DNA of 64,000 bases from an uncultured Roseobacter sp. (GCF_947488185.1 NZ_CANKYM010000001.1:496001-560000); one strand, 5' to 3'. Positions 9,707-19,823 are shown, numbered from the stretch's first letter. Notes: generated by a model from the sequence alone, not told the origin. Program-made: numbers and translations.

Positions 9707-11128
9707 ATGAAAAGCTTTCCGATGTTCATCAGGACGACAGGGCGGCGCGTGGTCATCGCGGGCGGTGGCGAGCAGGCGGCCCAGAAGGCGCGGCTGATCC
9801 TGAAAACCGACGCCCGGATTGTGCTGGCCGCCTCGGAGATCGAGGAAGAGCTGGCCGCGATAGTGCGCAGCGGTACGGCCACATGGCACAAAGACCCGAT
9901 TGATGCCGCCCTCTTCGAGGGGGCCGCCATGGCGTTCGTGGCAACCGGCTGCCCCGGGTCGGACGCAGCCCTGCATGCGCTGGCCAATGCGGCACGCTGC
10001 CCTGTCAACGTGGTGGATCAACCCGAGCTCTGCGACCTGACGACCCCCTCTCTGGTGGATCGTGATCCGGTGGTTGTCGCCATCGGCACGGAAGGCACCG
10101 CCCCGGTTCTGGCCCGCCAGATCAAGACCGGGGTCGAAGAGATGCTGGCGCCCAACCTCGGCGGGCTGGCCGCCTTTGCCGGCCGATTGCGCGGCGCAGT
10201 TGCCGCCCGTGTGCCGCGTGAGCACCGCCGCGCCTTCTGGCGTTGGGTCTTTGCAGAGGCACCGCGCAACGCCTGGTCCAGGGGCGCCGACAGCCACGCC
10301 ATCGGCCTTGTCAAACAGGCGCTTCATGCGGGCCGCGCGCCGGATACCACCGGGACAGGCAGCATCGCCCTGGTCGGCGCGGGGCCGGGTGCCCGCGATC
10401 TTTTGACCCTGCGCGCCGTGCAGCGGCTGCAGGAGGCGGATGTGATCTACTACGACCGCCTTGTCGACCCTGAGGCGCTGGAACTGGCGCGGCGGGACGC
10501 GGGGCGTGTCTTTGTCGGAAAGGTCGTCGGCGCGCATGCCTGGCCACAGGACCGCATCAACGATGTGATCATCGCAGCGGCGCGGCAGGGCAAACGCGTG
10601 GTCCGGCTGAAGTCCGGCGATCCATCCGTTTTTGCCCGCGCCGGTGAGGAAATTGCCGCAGCAGAAGCCGCAAATATCCCGATCGAGGTTGTGCCGGGCA
10701 TCACTGCCGCCTGCGCCATGGCCGCAACGACAAAACGCCCGCTGACCGAACGCGGGGTCAGCGATAGCCTGATCCTGACCACCGGGCAATCGCAGGCGGG
10801 GGATGGGGTGCCCGATAGCACGCGCCTCTGCCTGCCGGGCACCACGACCGCCTTTTACATGTCCGTGGGGCAGGCCGCGCGGATACAATCCGATCTGCTG
10901 GCGCGCGGTGTAAGCCCGCATCAGTCTGTGCAGATCGCTGCGGATATCTCCAAGGCGACCGAGCTCCATGTGCACACGACGGTCGGGCACCTCGCGAATG
11001 ACGTTGCAAAGAGTGATCTCTCAGGATGTGCCGTGATCATGCTGACGTGGCCCAAGACCCAGCCCGCGCGGGCCATGCTTCCAGCCAACATGGCGCAAAA
11101 CGAGAAAGCTATTTCTTACGCCGGATGA
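9707..11128 (+). CDS. cysG: Sirohaem synthase (multifunctional CysG)
   Basis: Makes sirohaem from uroporphyrinogen III. The 473 residues include an N-terminal precorrin-2 dehydrogenase/ferrochelatase domain (MKSFPMFIRTTGRRVVIAGGGEQAA, NAD-binding glycine loop) and, from about residue 215, the SAM-dependent uroporphyrinogen-III methyltransferase domain (LVGAGPGARDLLTLRA, VVRLKSGDPSVFARAGEE, VVPGITAA). The length matches E. coli CysG (457). GGAGAGG at 9691-9697 supports ATG 9707. As last gene of the operon it links cofactor supply to NirB. The N-terminal domain departs from the usual family start and has not been checked for the phosphoserine residue of the enterobacterial enzyme. Confidence 0.94.
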   Translation: MKSFPMFIRTTGRRVVIAGGGEQAAQKARLILKTDARIVLAASEIEEELAAIVRSGTATWHKDPIDAALFEGAAMAFVATGCPGSDAALHALANAARCPVNVVDQPELCDLTTPSLVDRDPVVVAIGTEGTAPVLARQIKTGVEEMLAPNLGGLAAFAGRLRGAVAARVPREHRRAFWRWVFAEAPRNAWSRGADSHAIGLVKQALHAGRAPDTTGTGSIALVGAGPGARDLLTLRAVQRLQEADVIYYDRLVDPEALELARRDAGRVFVGKVVGAHAWPQDRINDVIIAAARQGKRVVRLKSGDPSVFARAGEEIAAAEAANIPIEVVPGITAACAMAATTKRPLTERGVSDSLILTTGQSQAGDGVPDSTRLCLPGTTTAFYMSVGQAARIQSDLLARGVSPHQSVQIAADISKATELHVHTTVGHLANDVAKSDLSGCAVIMLTWPKTQPARAMLPANMAQNEKAISYAG

Positions 11129-11559
11129 AACGGCGCGCCCCTCAGGCTGGATACGGCGTCAATCGGAGGGGATGATCGACCAGGTGGCCACGAGGCCAGC
11201 CCGGTATCACTTGATCCAGGATCGACAGGCGGAATCCCAAACCAATCGGCAAAGTCACGCGCAGATCACGCAGCGTTGAACATTTCATGCGCGTTTGGCC
11301 TTGCTGACGCAGGTGCGGCGACCAACATTAGAGGCTCACGAAACGGGGCCCTGATGAGCGACCCAGCGATCACACCGGCCGAAGATACAACCCATCGCCC
11401 GAGTGGTGTTCGCCTGCCTGCCACGCTGTCCCAAACCCTCCGTGACCCAAAATTCCCCAACACCGCGTTCCAAGTGACAAGAACTGACAGCAGCCATGCC
11501 CATGGTCAGAGTTCCGACTTATCCGTTCCGCGCCACGGCGCCCGCAAGGAAAATGCCCC
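11129..11559. other. Intergenic region, cysG to egtB
   Basis: 431 bases with no gene I can support. A 95-codon plus-strand frame (11276-11563) has no recognisable motif, lacks a good ribosome site and runs into egtB, so I do not call it. No convincing terminator follows cysG. The egtB promoter should lie here, but I cannot identify -35/-10 boxes with confidence. Confidence 0.5.
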
Positions 11560-12819
11560 ATGAATCTCTCTCCCGCCCCACTGCCCCCACGCGATGCGCT
11601 GATGCTCTTCGAACGCACGCGGATGCGTACTGACGCACTGGTCGCTCCGCTCACCCCGGAAGACACGATGCTGCAAAGCATGGAGGATGCCTCCCCGGCG
11701 AAGTGGCATCTCGCACACACGACCTGGTTTTTTGAGGAATTCATACTCAAGCCGCGCCAGCCTGGATATGTCTCGCCGGATGACCGTTTCGCGTTTCTGT
11801 TCAACTCCTACTACACACAGGCCGGGCCGCGCCATGCGCGGGACCGCCGGGGGCTGGTGTCCCGTCCGGGCGGCGAGGCGGTGCGCGCCTATCGCGCCCA
11901 TGTCGAGGATGCTCTGGCCACGCTGATGTCGGCGGGACGCGATGACGGTGATGAGATCGCTGCGCTGGTGGAGCTTGGGTGCCACCATGAAATGCAGCAT
12001 CAGGAACTGTTGGTGACCGACCTGCTGCATGGTCTCAGCTTCAACCCCCTTCTGCCCGTCTACAAGGACCCCGAACCGCTGCCCGTTACAGCGGAAGTCA
12101 CACAAGGCTTTAAGCGCCACGAAGGCGGGTTGGTCGATATCGGCCATGGTGGCCCAGGGTTCGCCTATGATTGTGAGGGACCGCGTCACAAGACGTTTCT
12201 GCAGCCCTATGACATCGGCACCCGCCCGGTCACCAACCGCGACTGGATCGCCTTCATGGAGGATGGCGGATATGCCGACCCGCGGCACTGGTTGATGGAA
12301 GGCCATGAGGTTGCCCTGCGCGAAGGGTGGGAGCATCCGCTTTATTGGTGGCAGGCCGATGGGGAATGGTGGACCTACACGCTGCGTGGCCCGCAACCGG
12401 TCGCACTCGAGGCACCGGTTGTGCATGTCAGCTACTACGAAGCGGATGCTTTTGCCCGCTGGGCCGGGGCGCGCCTGCCCACCGAAGCCGAGCATGAGGT
12501 GGCGTTCAGGGATCACGCAATCACCGGCAACCTGATGGGCGATGCCGATGCCACAGGGGCCCTGCGCCCGCTGCCCGGGGACGGGGTTTGGGGCGATGTC
12601 TGGGAATGGACGGCGTCGGATTTTGCGCCCTACCCCGGTTTCCAGGCACCCGAAGGCGCTTTGGGGGAGTACAACGGCAAATTCATGGTCAATCAGCGCG
12701 TTTTGCGCGGTGGATCCTGCGCGACGCCCAGAGACCAGATGCGGCCCACGTACCGCACATTCTTTTATCCCCATCAGCGGTGGCAGATGATGGGTCTGCG
12801 GCTGGCAAAGGACGTCTGA
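11560..12819 (+). CDS. egtB: Ergothioneine biosynthesis protein EgtB (sulfoxide synthase)
   Basis: Non-haem iron enzyme that couples hercynine to a thiol (gamma-glutamylcysteine or cysteine) and O2 to give the sulfoxide precursor of ergothioneine. The 419 residues hold an N-terminal DinB_2 domain (HLAHTTWFFEEF, HHEMQHQELLVTD, supplying the His-X3-His-X-Glu-like iron ligands) and a C-terminal FGE/sulfatase-modifying-factor domain (HVSYYEADAFARWAGARLPTEAEHE, VWEWTASDF, LRGGSCATP). The length is normal. AAGGA at 11546-11550 supports the start. egtD follows after 2 bp. No egtC or egtE is adjacent, a common proteobacterial situation; the C-S lyase would be elsewhere. Confidence 0.93.
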   Translation: MNLSPAPLPPRDALMLFERTRMRTDALVAPLTPEDTMLQSMEDASPAKWHLAHTTWFFEEFILKPRQPGYVSPDDRFAFLFNSYYTQAGPRHARDRRGLVSRPGGEAVRAYRAHVEDALATLMSAGRDDGDEIAALVELGCHHEMQHQELLVTDLLHGLSFNPLLPVYKDPEPLPVTAEVTQGFKRHEGGLVDIGHGGPGFAYDCEGPRHKTFLQPYDIGTRPVTNRDWIAFMEDGGYADPRHWLMEGHEVALREGWEHPLYWWQADGEWWTYTLRGPQPVALEAPVVHVSYYEADAFARWAGARLPTEAEHEVAFRDHAITGNLMGDADATGALRPLPGDGVWGDVWEWTASDFAPYPGFQAPEGALGEYNGKFMVNQRVLRGGSCATPRDQMRPTYRTFFYPHQRWQMMGLRLAKDV

Positions 12820-12821
12820 TC

Positions 12822-13787
12822 ATGGGACATGCAGAACCGATCACCGCAGGCGACATCGTCGCCACCCCCGCGTCCGACTTCCTGCGGGATGCTTGGGCGG
12901 GCCTGGTTAGGCCCGAAAAGTCCATCAATCCCAAGTGGTTGTATGACCAAACCGGCAGTGCGCTCTTCGAGCAGATCACGACCGTGCCCGAATACTACCT
13001 GACACGCACCGAAATCTCGATTTTGCAGCGCCATGCTGATGACCTTGCACAGCTGGTGCCGACGGGTGGTGCTCTTGTCGAACTGGGCTCGGGCGCGAGC
13101 GTCAAGACGCGCACCCTGCTGGATGCCGGGCGACATCTGTCGGCCTATGTGCCCATCGACATCTCCGCCGCGTTTCTGAACCTGACAGCGGACGACCTGC
13201 GCGCGCGCTATCCCGATCTGTCCGTGCGCCCGATTGTCGGCGATTTTCTCGAACCTGTCGCCCTGCCGGACGATATGGCCTCGCGGCCCAAGGTGGGGTT
13301 CTTTCCAGGTTCGACCATCGGGAACATCACCCCCGCCGACGCCGTTGACCTTCTGTCCCGCGCGCGCGCCTGGCCCGGAATAGAAGCCTTCATTATGGGG
13401 GTCGATCTGGTCAAGGCACCGGGCGTGCTTGTCGACGCCTATGACGATGCAGCAGGCGTCACCGCGCAGTTCATCACCAATGTGCTGGTGCGGATGAACG
13501 TGGAACTGGACGCGGATTTCAACATTGCCGACTTTTCGTATCAGGCAAGGTGGAACGTGCAGGATGCCCGCATCGAGATGTCGCTAATCTCCCGCAAGGC
13601 CCAAACCGTTGACCTTGCAGGCAGGCAGATTGCCTTCACCGAAGGCGAAGCCATCGATGTCAGCATGTCGCGAAAATACACCGTGGACAGCCTGACACAA
13701 CTGGCGCAGGCCTCCGGATGGGCGATCAAGCAAATGCACTGCGATGACGCAAAGCAATTCACGGTCGCCGTTCTGACCCCTACTTAA
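12822..13787 (+). CDS. egtD: L-histidine N-alpha-methyltransferase EgtD
   Basis: SAM-dependent trimethylation of histidine to hercynine, the first step of ergothioneine synthesis. 321 residues with the EgtD fold: substrate region (SINPKWLYDQTGSALFEQITTVPEYYLTRTE), SAM motif (LVELGSGASVKTRTLLD), PGSTIGN and C-terminal FTEGEAIDVSMSRKYT. ATG 12822 lies 2 nt after the egtB stop; the longer open frame upstream belongs to another frame of egtB. EgtB and EgtD together are sufficient to assign ergothioneine (family knowledge); this antioxidant thiol is plausible for an aerobic marine bacterium. Confidence 0.95.
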   Translation: MGHAEPITAGDIVATPASDFLRDAWAGLVRPEKSINPKWLYDQTGSALFEQITTVPEYYLTRTEISILQRHADDLAQLVPTGGALVELGSGASVKTRTLLDAGRHLSAYVPIDISAAFLNLTADDLRARYPDLSVRPIVGDFLEPVALPDDMASRPKVGFFPGSTIGNITPADAVDLLSRARAWPGIEAFIMGVDLVKAPGVLVDAYDDAAGVTAQFITNVLVRMNVELDADFNIADFSYQARWNVQDARIEMSLISRKAQTVDLAGRQIAFTEGEAIDVSMSRKYTVDSLTQLAQASGWAIKQMHCDDAKQFTVAVLTPT

Positions 13788-13823
13788 CGGGGTTTGATCA
13801 TCATACGCGGAGAGGCCGGGAGC

Positions 13824-14738
13824 TCACCTGAGTTTTTCGGCACGCGCCTGTTTCAGCCGGTCGCCGTTCCGCCGAAATATCTCCACAAGGTGATCGGCAA
13901 CAACACGGACGCGTTGCGACGCGGAGAGGTCGCTGTGCAGAACCAGCCAGATCGGCTGATCGAGCCCCAGTTCGACGGGCAAGGGCTGCAGTCCCGCCTC
14001 CCGCGCCAGAAAATGCGGCAGAACGGCGAGCCCGATGCCCGCCTGCGCCGCGGACATCTGCGCGGCAAGCGTTGAGGTCATCAGCACCGGCGCCCTGCCC
14101 CGCAGAGCCCTTTCGATCCATTGCGCGGCCGGGAGTGTGTTTTGCCGCTCCGACCAGCCGATGACGCGGTCGTTCTCCAGCAGCCCCTCTTCAGGATGTG
14201 CCCGGCGCGCGGCCATGTAGCCGGGTGATCCGTAAAGTCCGAACCCGATCGTCCCAATCCGGCGGATCGTGACATTGCCGCCGGTCGGGCGCACCATCCG
14301 CACGGCAAGATCGGCCTCGCGCCGGTGCAGGTTTGCGGTTGCCACATCGGTGACTACGTCCAGCGTGAGTTGAGGGTGCCTGTCCAGAAGCGCAGGCAGG
14401 GCCGGAATGATGATCGGGTTGGCCAGGTTCTCCGCCGTGGCCAGACGCACGTGCCCCGTGACCTCTGCCTCTGCCGTCACACCCGCCCGAAAGCTGAGCA
14501 TCGCCTCCTCCAAGGCTTCGGCACGCGGCAGCAACGCCGCCCCCTCATCCGTCAGCTTATAGCCCGTCTGATGATGCACGAAGAGCGGCATGCCCAAGGC
14601 CTCCTCCAGCCGCTGAATGCGTCGTGAAACGGTCGCAATACCTGTGCCGAGCATATCGGCGGCCCCGGTCAGGGTCCCGCTACGCGCCACGGCCAGAAAG
14701 ACCGGCGCATCGTCCCACTTGAGGCGTATATCTTTCAT
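13824..14738 (-). CDS. LysR-family transcriptional regulator
   Basis: 304-residue LysR regulator with an N-terminal winged helix (AVARSGTLTGAADMLGTGIATVSRRIQRLEEALG, about residues 15-50) and a C-terminal effector domain (VRLATAENLANPIIIPAL onward). The open frame extends to a TTG at 14759, but ATG 14738 gives the canonical LysR start MKDIRLKWDD. It is divergent from an aldo/keto reductase with only 72 bp between, the usual layout for a LysR regulator and its target. Paired palindromes in that gap are the likely operators. The effector is unknown. Confidence 0.9.
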   Translation of the reverse strand: MKDIRLKWDDAPVFLAVARSGTLTGAADMLGTGIATVSRRIQRLEEALGMPLFVHHQTGYKLTDEGAALLPRAEALEEAMLSFRAGVTAEAEVTGHVRLATAENLANPIIIPALPALLDRHPQLTLDVVTDVATANLHRREADLAVRMVRPTGGNVTIRRIGTIGFGLYGSPGYMAARRAHPEEGLLENDRVIGWSERQNTLPAAQWIERALRGRAPVLMTSTLAAQMSAAQAGIGLAVLPHFLAREAGLQPLPVELGLDQPIWLVLHSDLSASQRVRVVADHLVEIFRRNGDRLKQARAEKLR

Positions 14739-14790
14739 TTTCGGAAAATAGCATTCCAATGGTAGATATTTCTACTGCCTTTTCGGAAAA
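14738..14790. promoter_or_regulatory. Divergent regulatory region with two identical palindromes
   Basis: The 11-bp perfect palindrome TTTTCGGAAAA occurs at 14738-14748 and again at 14780-14790, start-to-start spacing 42 bp, about four helical turns. Between them lies GTAGA-TATT-TCTAC (14762-14775). The first copy abuts the LysR start codon and the second sits about 20 bp before the reductase gene. The symmetry and helical phasing suggest cooperative binding of a dimeric regulator to the same DNA face, probably the adjacent LysR protein, controlling both genes (inference). Confidence 0.65.
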
Positions 14791-14810
14791 CTATCTTGAG
14801 GGTCCAATGA

Positions 14811-15806
<996 letters not shown>

Positions 15807-15855
15807 GCAGGTGGGGACACAAGCTGCAACCGCACGGCACATAGTCTGACAAAAA

Positions 15856-15886
15856 AACCGGGGCGGTGCGATTACCCGCCCCGGTT
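15856..15886 (-). terminator. Rho-independent terminator of the minus-strand operon
   Basis: AACCGGGGCGG at 15856-15866 pairs perfectly with CCGCCCCGGTT at 15876-15886 (9-nt loop). Read on the minus strand the stem is followed by seven T residues (complement of A-run 15851-15857), just after the stop of the secreted-protein gene. It marks the end of the minus-strand operon and may also slow read-through from the reductase gene on the other side. Confidence 0.88.
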
Positions 15887-15893
15887 CAACCCA

Positions 15894-16667
15894 TCACATG
15901 CCCGCGCGCTTTGGCAGGCCCACGTACATCTGCACATGGGTCACGGTGGAAAACTCACCGGTCAGCGGACCATAGGTCTTGCCATCCGAATGCCACGCCA
16001 CGGCAAGATCCGCCATCAGATGCTCGCCCGTCAGCTGCAGACAGGGTGATATGGTACGGATGAATTCAGCCGACCCGTCAGCCTTGGCGACAAAGACATT
16101 CTCCGATCCGTCCCGCGCCCCGAAAGGCAGGTCATATGTGCCAATGAACGGGTCGGTCGGCGGCCAGACCATGAAGTCGTGCCACATCGTATAGACGCCA
16201 TCGGGCACGAGGTTCTCAAATGAGAAATCCACTTTGCCCACGCCATTTTCGCAAGTGTAGGTGCCGTTGCCCTTGGCGGCGAACCACTCCCCCAGCGTCA
16301 GGCCGAGCGCGCGACCCTTTGGATAGGGCCCGGTGTCTTCGGTATCGAGGAAGTTATGCGCCACAGGAACCGCTGGCGCATAGAGCGGCGCGTCCATGTC
16401 CCGCGTGGCGGCCGTGGGCCGGAAGACCTCGCCCGACCCTGGGACCTTTTCATAGAAGACGTCCTGCTCCGCCATCCCTTCGTCGATGTGGAAGATAAAG
16501 TTCAGCGTCATGTGTTCGGGCGCATCCGCGACGGCTGGGGTGGCCGACGTATTGGCCACATTGCCCACGGGAACGCCGGAATCGAATTGCACCTCCTGCG
16601 TCTCCGCTGCGACGGTCGCAGCGCCAAGAACCATGGACACTGCCGTTGAAACGAGAAATTTGGTCAT
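15894..16667 (-). CDS. Secreted protein of unknown function
   Basis: I do not recognise this family. The 257-residue product has a clear Sec signal peptide (MTKFLVSTAVSMVLGAATVAAE, probable cut after VAA), so it should be periplasmic or secreted. The mature part contains only two cysteines (TYTCENG and SPCLQL), which could form a disulfide, many aromatic residues (YTMWHDFMVWPP), and a beta-rich look with repeated Gly/Asp turns. It ends an operon behind a MauG-like dihaem protein and just before a strong terminator. A role as partner or substrate of that protein is possible but only a guess. Confidence 0.75.
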   Translation of the reverse strand: MTKFLVSTAVSMVLGAATVAAETQEVQFDSGVPVGNVANTSATPAVADAPEHMTLNFIFHIDEGMAEQDVFYEKVPGSGEVFRPTAATRDMDAPLYAPAVPVAHNFLDTEDTGPYPKGRALGLTLGEWFAAKGNGTYTCENGVGKVDFSFENLVPDGVYTMWHDFMVWPPTDPFIGTYDLPFGARDGSENVFVAKADGSAEFIRTISPCLQLTGEHLMADLAVAWHSDGKTYGPLTGEFSTVTHVQMYVGLPKRAGM

Positions 16668-16825
16668 TTTTCAGTCCTTTAGATTGAAAGCAAATATGCT
16701 TGGTTGGAAATTCCGGCTTCGGATGGGGAAACCGGTAGGGAAGGCTGCAGCACCGCACGCGCGGCGCTGACAGCGGGTCTCGATCGATACAGTAGTCAGC
16801 GAAGACACCGGGATCAGTGCAGGCG

Positions 16826-18340
16826 CTATCCTCCCCGCGCGCGACCCGGTTGCGGTGGCAAACCGGAGGGCACAGTGTCCGGGATCAGATGACTTCGGTC
16901 GACAGCGGTCGGGTCGGTCAGGCTGTGTAGGAAGGCCAGCAGGGCTTCGACTTCCCGATCCGACAGAGACACCGGCGCCAGTTGGGAGGCATCGGCAATA
17001 CGGTTCCGCAGAGCCTCTGAGCGATGCACCCATGTATCGCGCAGATCAAAGGCGGCGCGCTGGGGACTGCCGACGAGGGGAAAGAGCAGTTTGGAGCCTT
17101 CCCCCTTGGGTTCGATCACCCGATCCAGCGGCAGCAAATCGGCGGCGGTGGCGTCATAGGCATTGAGCGATGCAACGCTGTCCAGATGATGGCGCACCAT
17201 CGCCTCCAGATCGTCAAATGCGCCGTTGTGACCCCAGGGACCGGTCAAGGCGACATTGCGTAGACTGGGCGTGCGGAAGGCAAAGAGGTCCGCATCGTCA
17301 AAGGTGACACGGTAGCGCCCTTCGTCCTCCAGCCTGTCTTTAAAGCCGGAGGCGCGCCAATAACCGGTGTCCGCACCGTGGCCCTTGCCGGGGCCGATCT
17401 GCGGCACGGCGATCGCGTGGAAACCATGATCGGTCAGCAGACTGCCGGAATGGCAGCTGCCGCATCCCGCTTTCCCATGGAAGAGGGCAAAACCGCGCCT
17501 CTGCGCTGCGGTCAGAGCGGTCTGATCGCCGGCCATCCAGCTGTCGAAAGGGCTTTGATCAGACCGGAACGCAACGGTCTGAAAGGTCGCAAGCGCGCGG
17601 GCCGCCTGCACGAAGGAAACCGGTGTATCATCGCCCATCTCGGGAAAGGCATCGCGAAAGCGGTTCCGGTATTCCGGGACAGCATCCAAACGCGCCGCCA
17701 GCAGGTCCCAGGCATCGCCCACCCGGTCTTCGGCAACCGCGGTTGCAACCGGGTTTTCCCCTTTTTGCCCCGCCATTTCAGACGCGGACAAGACCGGGAA
17801 CATGGCCTGTGCTGCCAGCAGCGTGTCGAGACCCTCCGGCAGGTTTTCCCGTGCAGGGCTCCAATATCCGCTTTGGAAAATCCTGTGTGGATCAGGCTCC
17901 AGACGGCCATCATGAAACATCGATACGTATTCCCGGGCACCGACATTCCAGAGCGCCTGCGCGTTGCGGGGAATCCGCTGGGTGACGCCCTCCGCCGTGC
18001 GCCTTTCGGGGCCAAACCCGGCGCCACCTTCGCCGATGGACAGCGCAACGCCATCGCTGCTGCCGCGCGCCGGGTCATGGCAGGTGCCGCAGGAGATATT
18101 GCGATTTCCGGACAGAATCGGATCGAAGAACAGGGCGCGGCCCAGCGATACCATCGCCTCTGGCGGTGCGCCGTCATAAAGGAAATCTTCGTCGGTCAGG
18201 GAGCCAGGCAGCACCTTTTGTCCGGCATCAGCCTGAAACACGCCGCCGATGGACATGGCCACCAATGCGATGGCACTGGCCGTGACCACCAGACGGCCCA
18301 GAACTGTCCGGGTGCTTTGGTTTCTGTAAGACTTCTGCAT
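16826..18340 (-). CDS. Dihaem cytochrome c peroxidase / MauG-family protein
   Basis: Periplasmic dihaem c-type enzyme of the CcpA/MauG superfamily. A basic N-terminus and hydrophobic segment (about residues 14-36) form a signal or anchor. Two haem-binding motifs are present: CGTCH at residues 84-88 and CGSCH at 293-297. At 504 residues it is well above the roughly 340 of classical peroxidases and carries extra sequence around and after the second haem, as in MauG-like groups whose members oxidise proteins or small molecules rather than only H2O2. It follows the DUF1127 gene and precedes the secreted protein. Function beyond the superfamily is not determined. Confidence 0.88.
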   Translation of the reverse strand: MQKSYRNQSTRTVLGRLVVTASAIALVAMSIGGVFQADAGQKVLPGSLTDEDFLYDGAPPEAMVSLGRALFFDPILSGNRNISCGTCHDPARGSSDGVALSIGEGGAGFGPERRTAEGVTQRIPRNAQALWNVGAREYVSMFHDGRLEPDPHRIFQSGYWSPARENLPEGLDTLLAAQAMFPVLSASEMAGQKGENPVATAVAEDRVGDAWDLLAARLDAVPEYRNRFRDAFPEMGDDTPVSFVQAARALATFQTVAFRSDQSPFDSWMAGDQTALTAAQRRGFALFHGKAGCGSCHSGSLLTDHGFHAIAVPQIGPGKGHGADTGYWRASGFKDRLEDEGRYRVTFDDADLFAFRTPSLRNVALTGPWGHNGAFDDLEAMVRHHLDSVASLNAYDATAADLLPLDRVIEPKGEGSKLLFPLVGSPQRAAFDLRDTWVHRSEALRNRIADASQLAPVSLSDREVEALLAFLHSLTDPTAVDRSHLIPDTVPSGLPPQPGRARGG

Positions 18341-18378
18341 CGGTCGTCTCTCTTTTCGAGGTGGGTCTATCTGCGAAA

Positions 18379-18579
18379 TCAGCGCCAGTAATCCTGGCCA
18401 AATCGGTTGCGTTCCGCGCGGGTCAGGTGCTCCAACCCCATGTCCCGCAACAGGTAGTCGGGCATGTCGTCAAGCCTTCTCAACGCGCGTTTCTGGCGCA
18501 GGGCGACGCGCCATTTTGTCAAAATTCCGTGCAGGCTCAGACTGTGCCGACCCCGGCGATTCATCACTGTTATAATCAT
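18379..18579 (-). CDS. DUF1127 small protein
   Basis: 66-residue basic protein with the DUF1127 helix pattern (RALRRLDDMPDYLLRDMGLEHLTRAE). Members are short, Arg-rich and common in alphaproteobacteria; some act in RNA turnover or phosphate and stress responses, but most have no assigned role. ATG 18579 is preferred because GGAG lies 6-7 nt upstream; ATG 18591 and 18564 are alternatives. Its 5' half overlaps the last ~110 bp of the flavin monooxygenase gene in a different frame, an unusually long same-strand overlap. Confidence 0.85.
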   Translation of the reverse strand: MIITVMNRRGRHSLSLHGILTKWRVALRQKRALRRLDDMPDYLLRDMGLEHLTRAERNRFGQDYWR

Positions 18580-19795
18580 CGTTAACTCCATTCACTTTCA
18601 GCGCCTTTTGAGCGATCTCGCCCGTGCCGTATGTGACGCTGTTCACGGTGGGCAAACTTTTTTCTGATCCACCGATGGCCGTCGCGATGCGCGTTGCACT
18701 TTCGCCTGCGGTGTGAAAAAATCCTTTTAATTTAGGTGCATATCCGGTGAACCACAGACCGGGATTGCTGGGATCTGGCGCGCCTGTCGGGTGCAGCGGC
18801 TGGCCCGCATCGCTCAGGACTCCGAATTCCCTGAACAAGGATTCGAGGCCCGTCTGGTATCCGGTCGCGCAGATGACCACATCTGCCTTCACCGCGCGCC
18901 CATCCATCAGTTGAACGGTGTCTGCCGTGAATCCAACCGTTTCGGCAACAGCCTCAACCCGGCCCGATTTCAACGCAGCGACAAAGCCGTCATCCATCGC
19001 AAAGGTCACCCCTTCGGTCATCATGCGGGTGTTGCCGCCGAGCTTATGCCGCCGCAGGCCGTGCCGTCGCAGGTTCCCGAATGCGACCCATTGGGTTGCG
19101 GCAAAGAGTGGATCAAGCGACCACTTGGGAAAGCGCAGAAACAGACCCGCCAAGCGGTGCAGCGGAAAGCCAAGGATACGGGTCGGCAAAATCGATGGAC
19201 CATGTCTGAGCGAGACCCAGACTTTCGCAGGTGCGGCGCGCGACAGGTGGTTCAGGACATCGGTGCCGGAGTTTCCGGCGCCAACAACAAGCACGTTTTT
19301 CCCGTCATATGCGCGAACATCCTCAAAGTCTGCCGCATGGATGACCGTTCCGCCAAAATCGTCCAGACCCGGCCAGACCGGTAGGCTCGGGTGCCGTTCC
19401 CGACCGGTGGCGACAATCAGATGGGTGGCGGACAACACGCCTTTGTTCGTGACCACCCGCCACCCTTCCGCCGCGCGCGCCACCTGCTGCACCCGCGTTC
19501 CGAAATGGATCGGCGCATCGAGATCGCGTGCGTAGTCCTCCAGGAACTCGACAACCGTATCCCGGCGCACAAAGACCCCATCCTTGCAGGTCATCTTCTT
19601 GCCGGGCAGGGACGCATAGTGACGGTGTATGTTGAGCCGCAATTGCGGATGCCGTGACCGCCAAGGGCTGGCGATCTGGTCCTTTGCTTCCAGCACGGTG
19701 ACCGGAATATTTCGGGCCCGCAGCTCGTATGCGGCGGCCAGACCGGAGAGACCTGCCCCGATGACGATGGCGCCGTTTGTAGAACTCTGTGACAT
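18470..19795 (-). CDS. Flavin-containing monooxygenase (class B type)
   Basis: FAD/NADPH monooxygenase, 441 residues. Two Rossmann motifs are present (VIGAGLSGLAAAYE near the start and VVGAGNSGTDVLNH near the middle), with the FMO fingerprint FGGTVIHAADF between them and the C-terminal ATGYQTGL motif. The open frame extends upstream but MSQSSTNG at 19795 is the natural start. The last ~45 residues (after EKSLPTVNS) look unlike family members and coincide with the overlap with the DUF1127 gene, so an ancestral stop may have been lost. It follows the methyltransferase gene by 28 bp. The substrate (amine, sulfide or ketone) cannot be told from sequence. Confidence 0.88.
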   Translation of the reverse strand: MSQSSTNGAIVIGAGLSGLAAAYELRARNIPVTVLEAKDQIASPWRSRHPQLRLNIHRHYASLPGKKMTCKDGVFVRRDTVVEFLEDYARDLDAPIHFGTRVQQVARAAEGWRVVTNKGVLSATHLIVATGRERHPSLPVWPGLDDFGGTVIHAADFEDVRAYDGKNVLVVGAGNSGTDVLNHLSRAAPAKVWVSLRHGPSILPTRILGFPLHRLAGLFLRFPKWSLDPLFAATQWVAFGNLRRHGLRRHKLGGNTRMMTEGVTFAMDDGFVAALKSGRVEAVAETVGFTADTVQLMDGRAVKADVVICATGYQTGLESLFREFGVLSDAGQPLHPTGAPDPSNPGLWFTGYAPKLKGFFHTAGESATRIATAIGGSEKSLPTVNSVTYGTGEIAQKALKVNGVNDDYNSDESPGSAQSEPARNFDKMARRPAPETRVEKA

Positions 19796-19823
19796 CAAAA
19801 CTCTCCACTCACAAAAAAAGGCA

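Noticed and set aside
9638..10990. 450-codon minus-strand frame opposite cysG
   Set aside because: Shadow of cysG; no motif.
11276..11563. 95-codon ORF before egtB
   Set aside because: No ribosome site, no domain and it overlaps the egtB start.
17378..18391. 337-codon plus-strand frame opposite the dihaem gene
   Set aside because: Antisense of a gene with two CXXCH motifs; no independent support.
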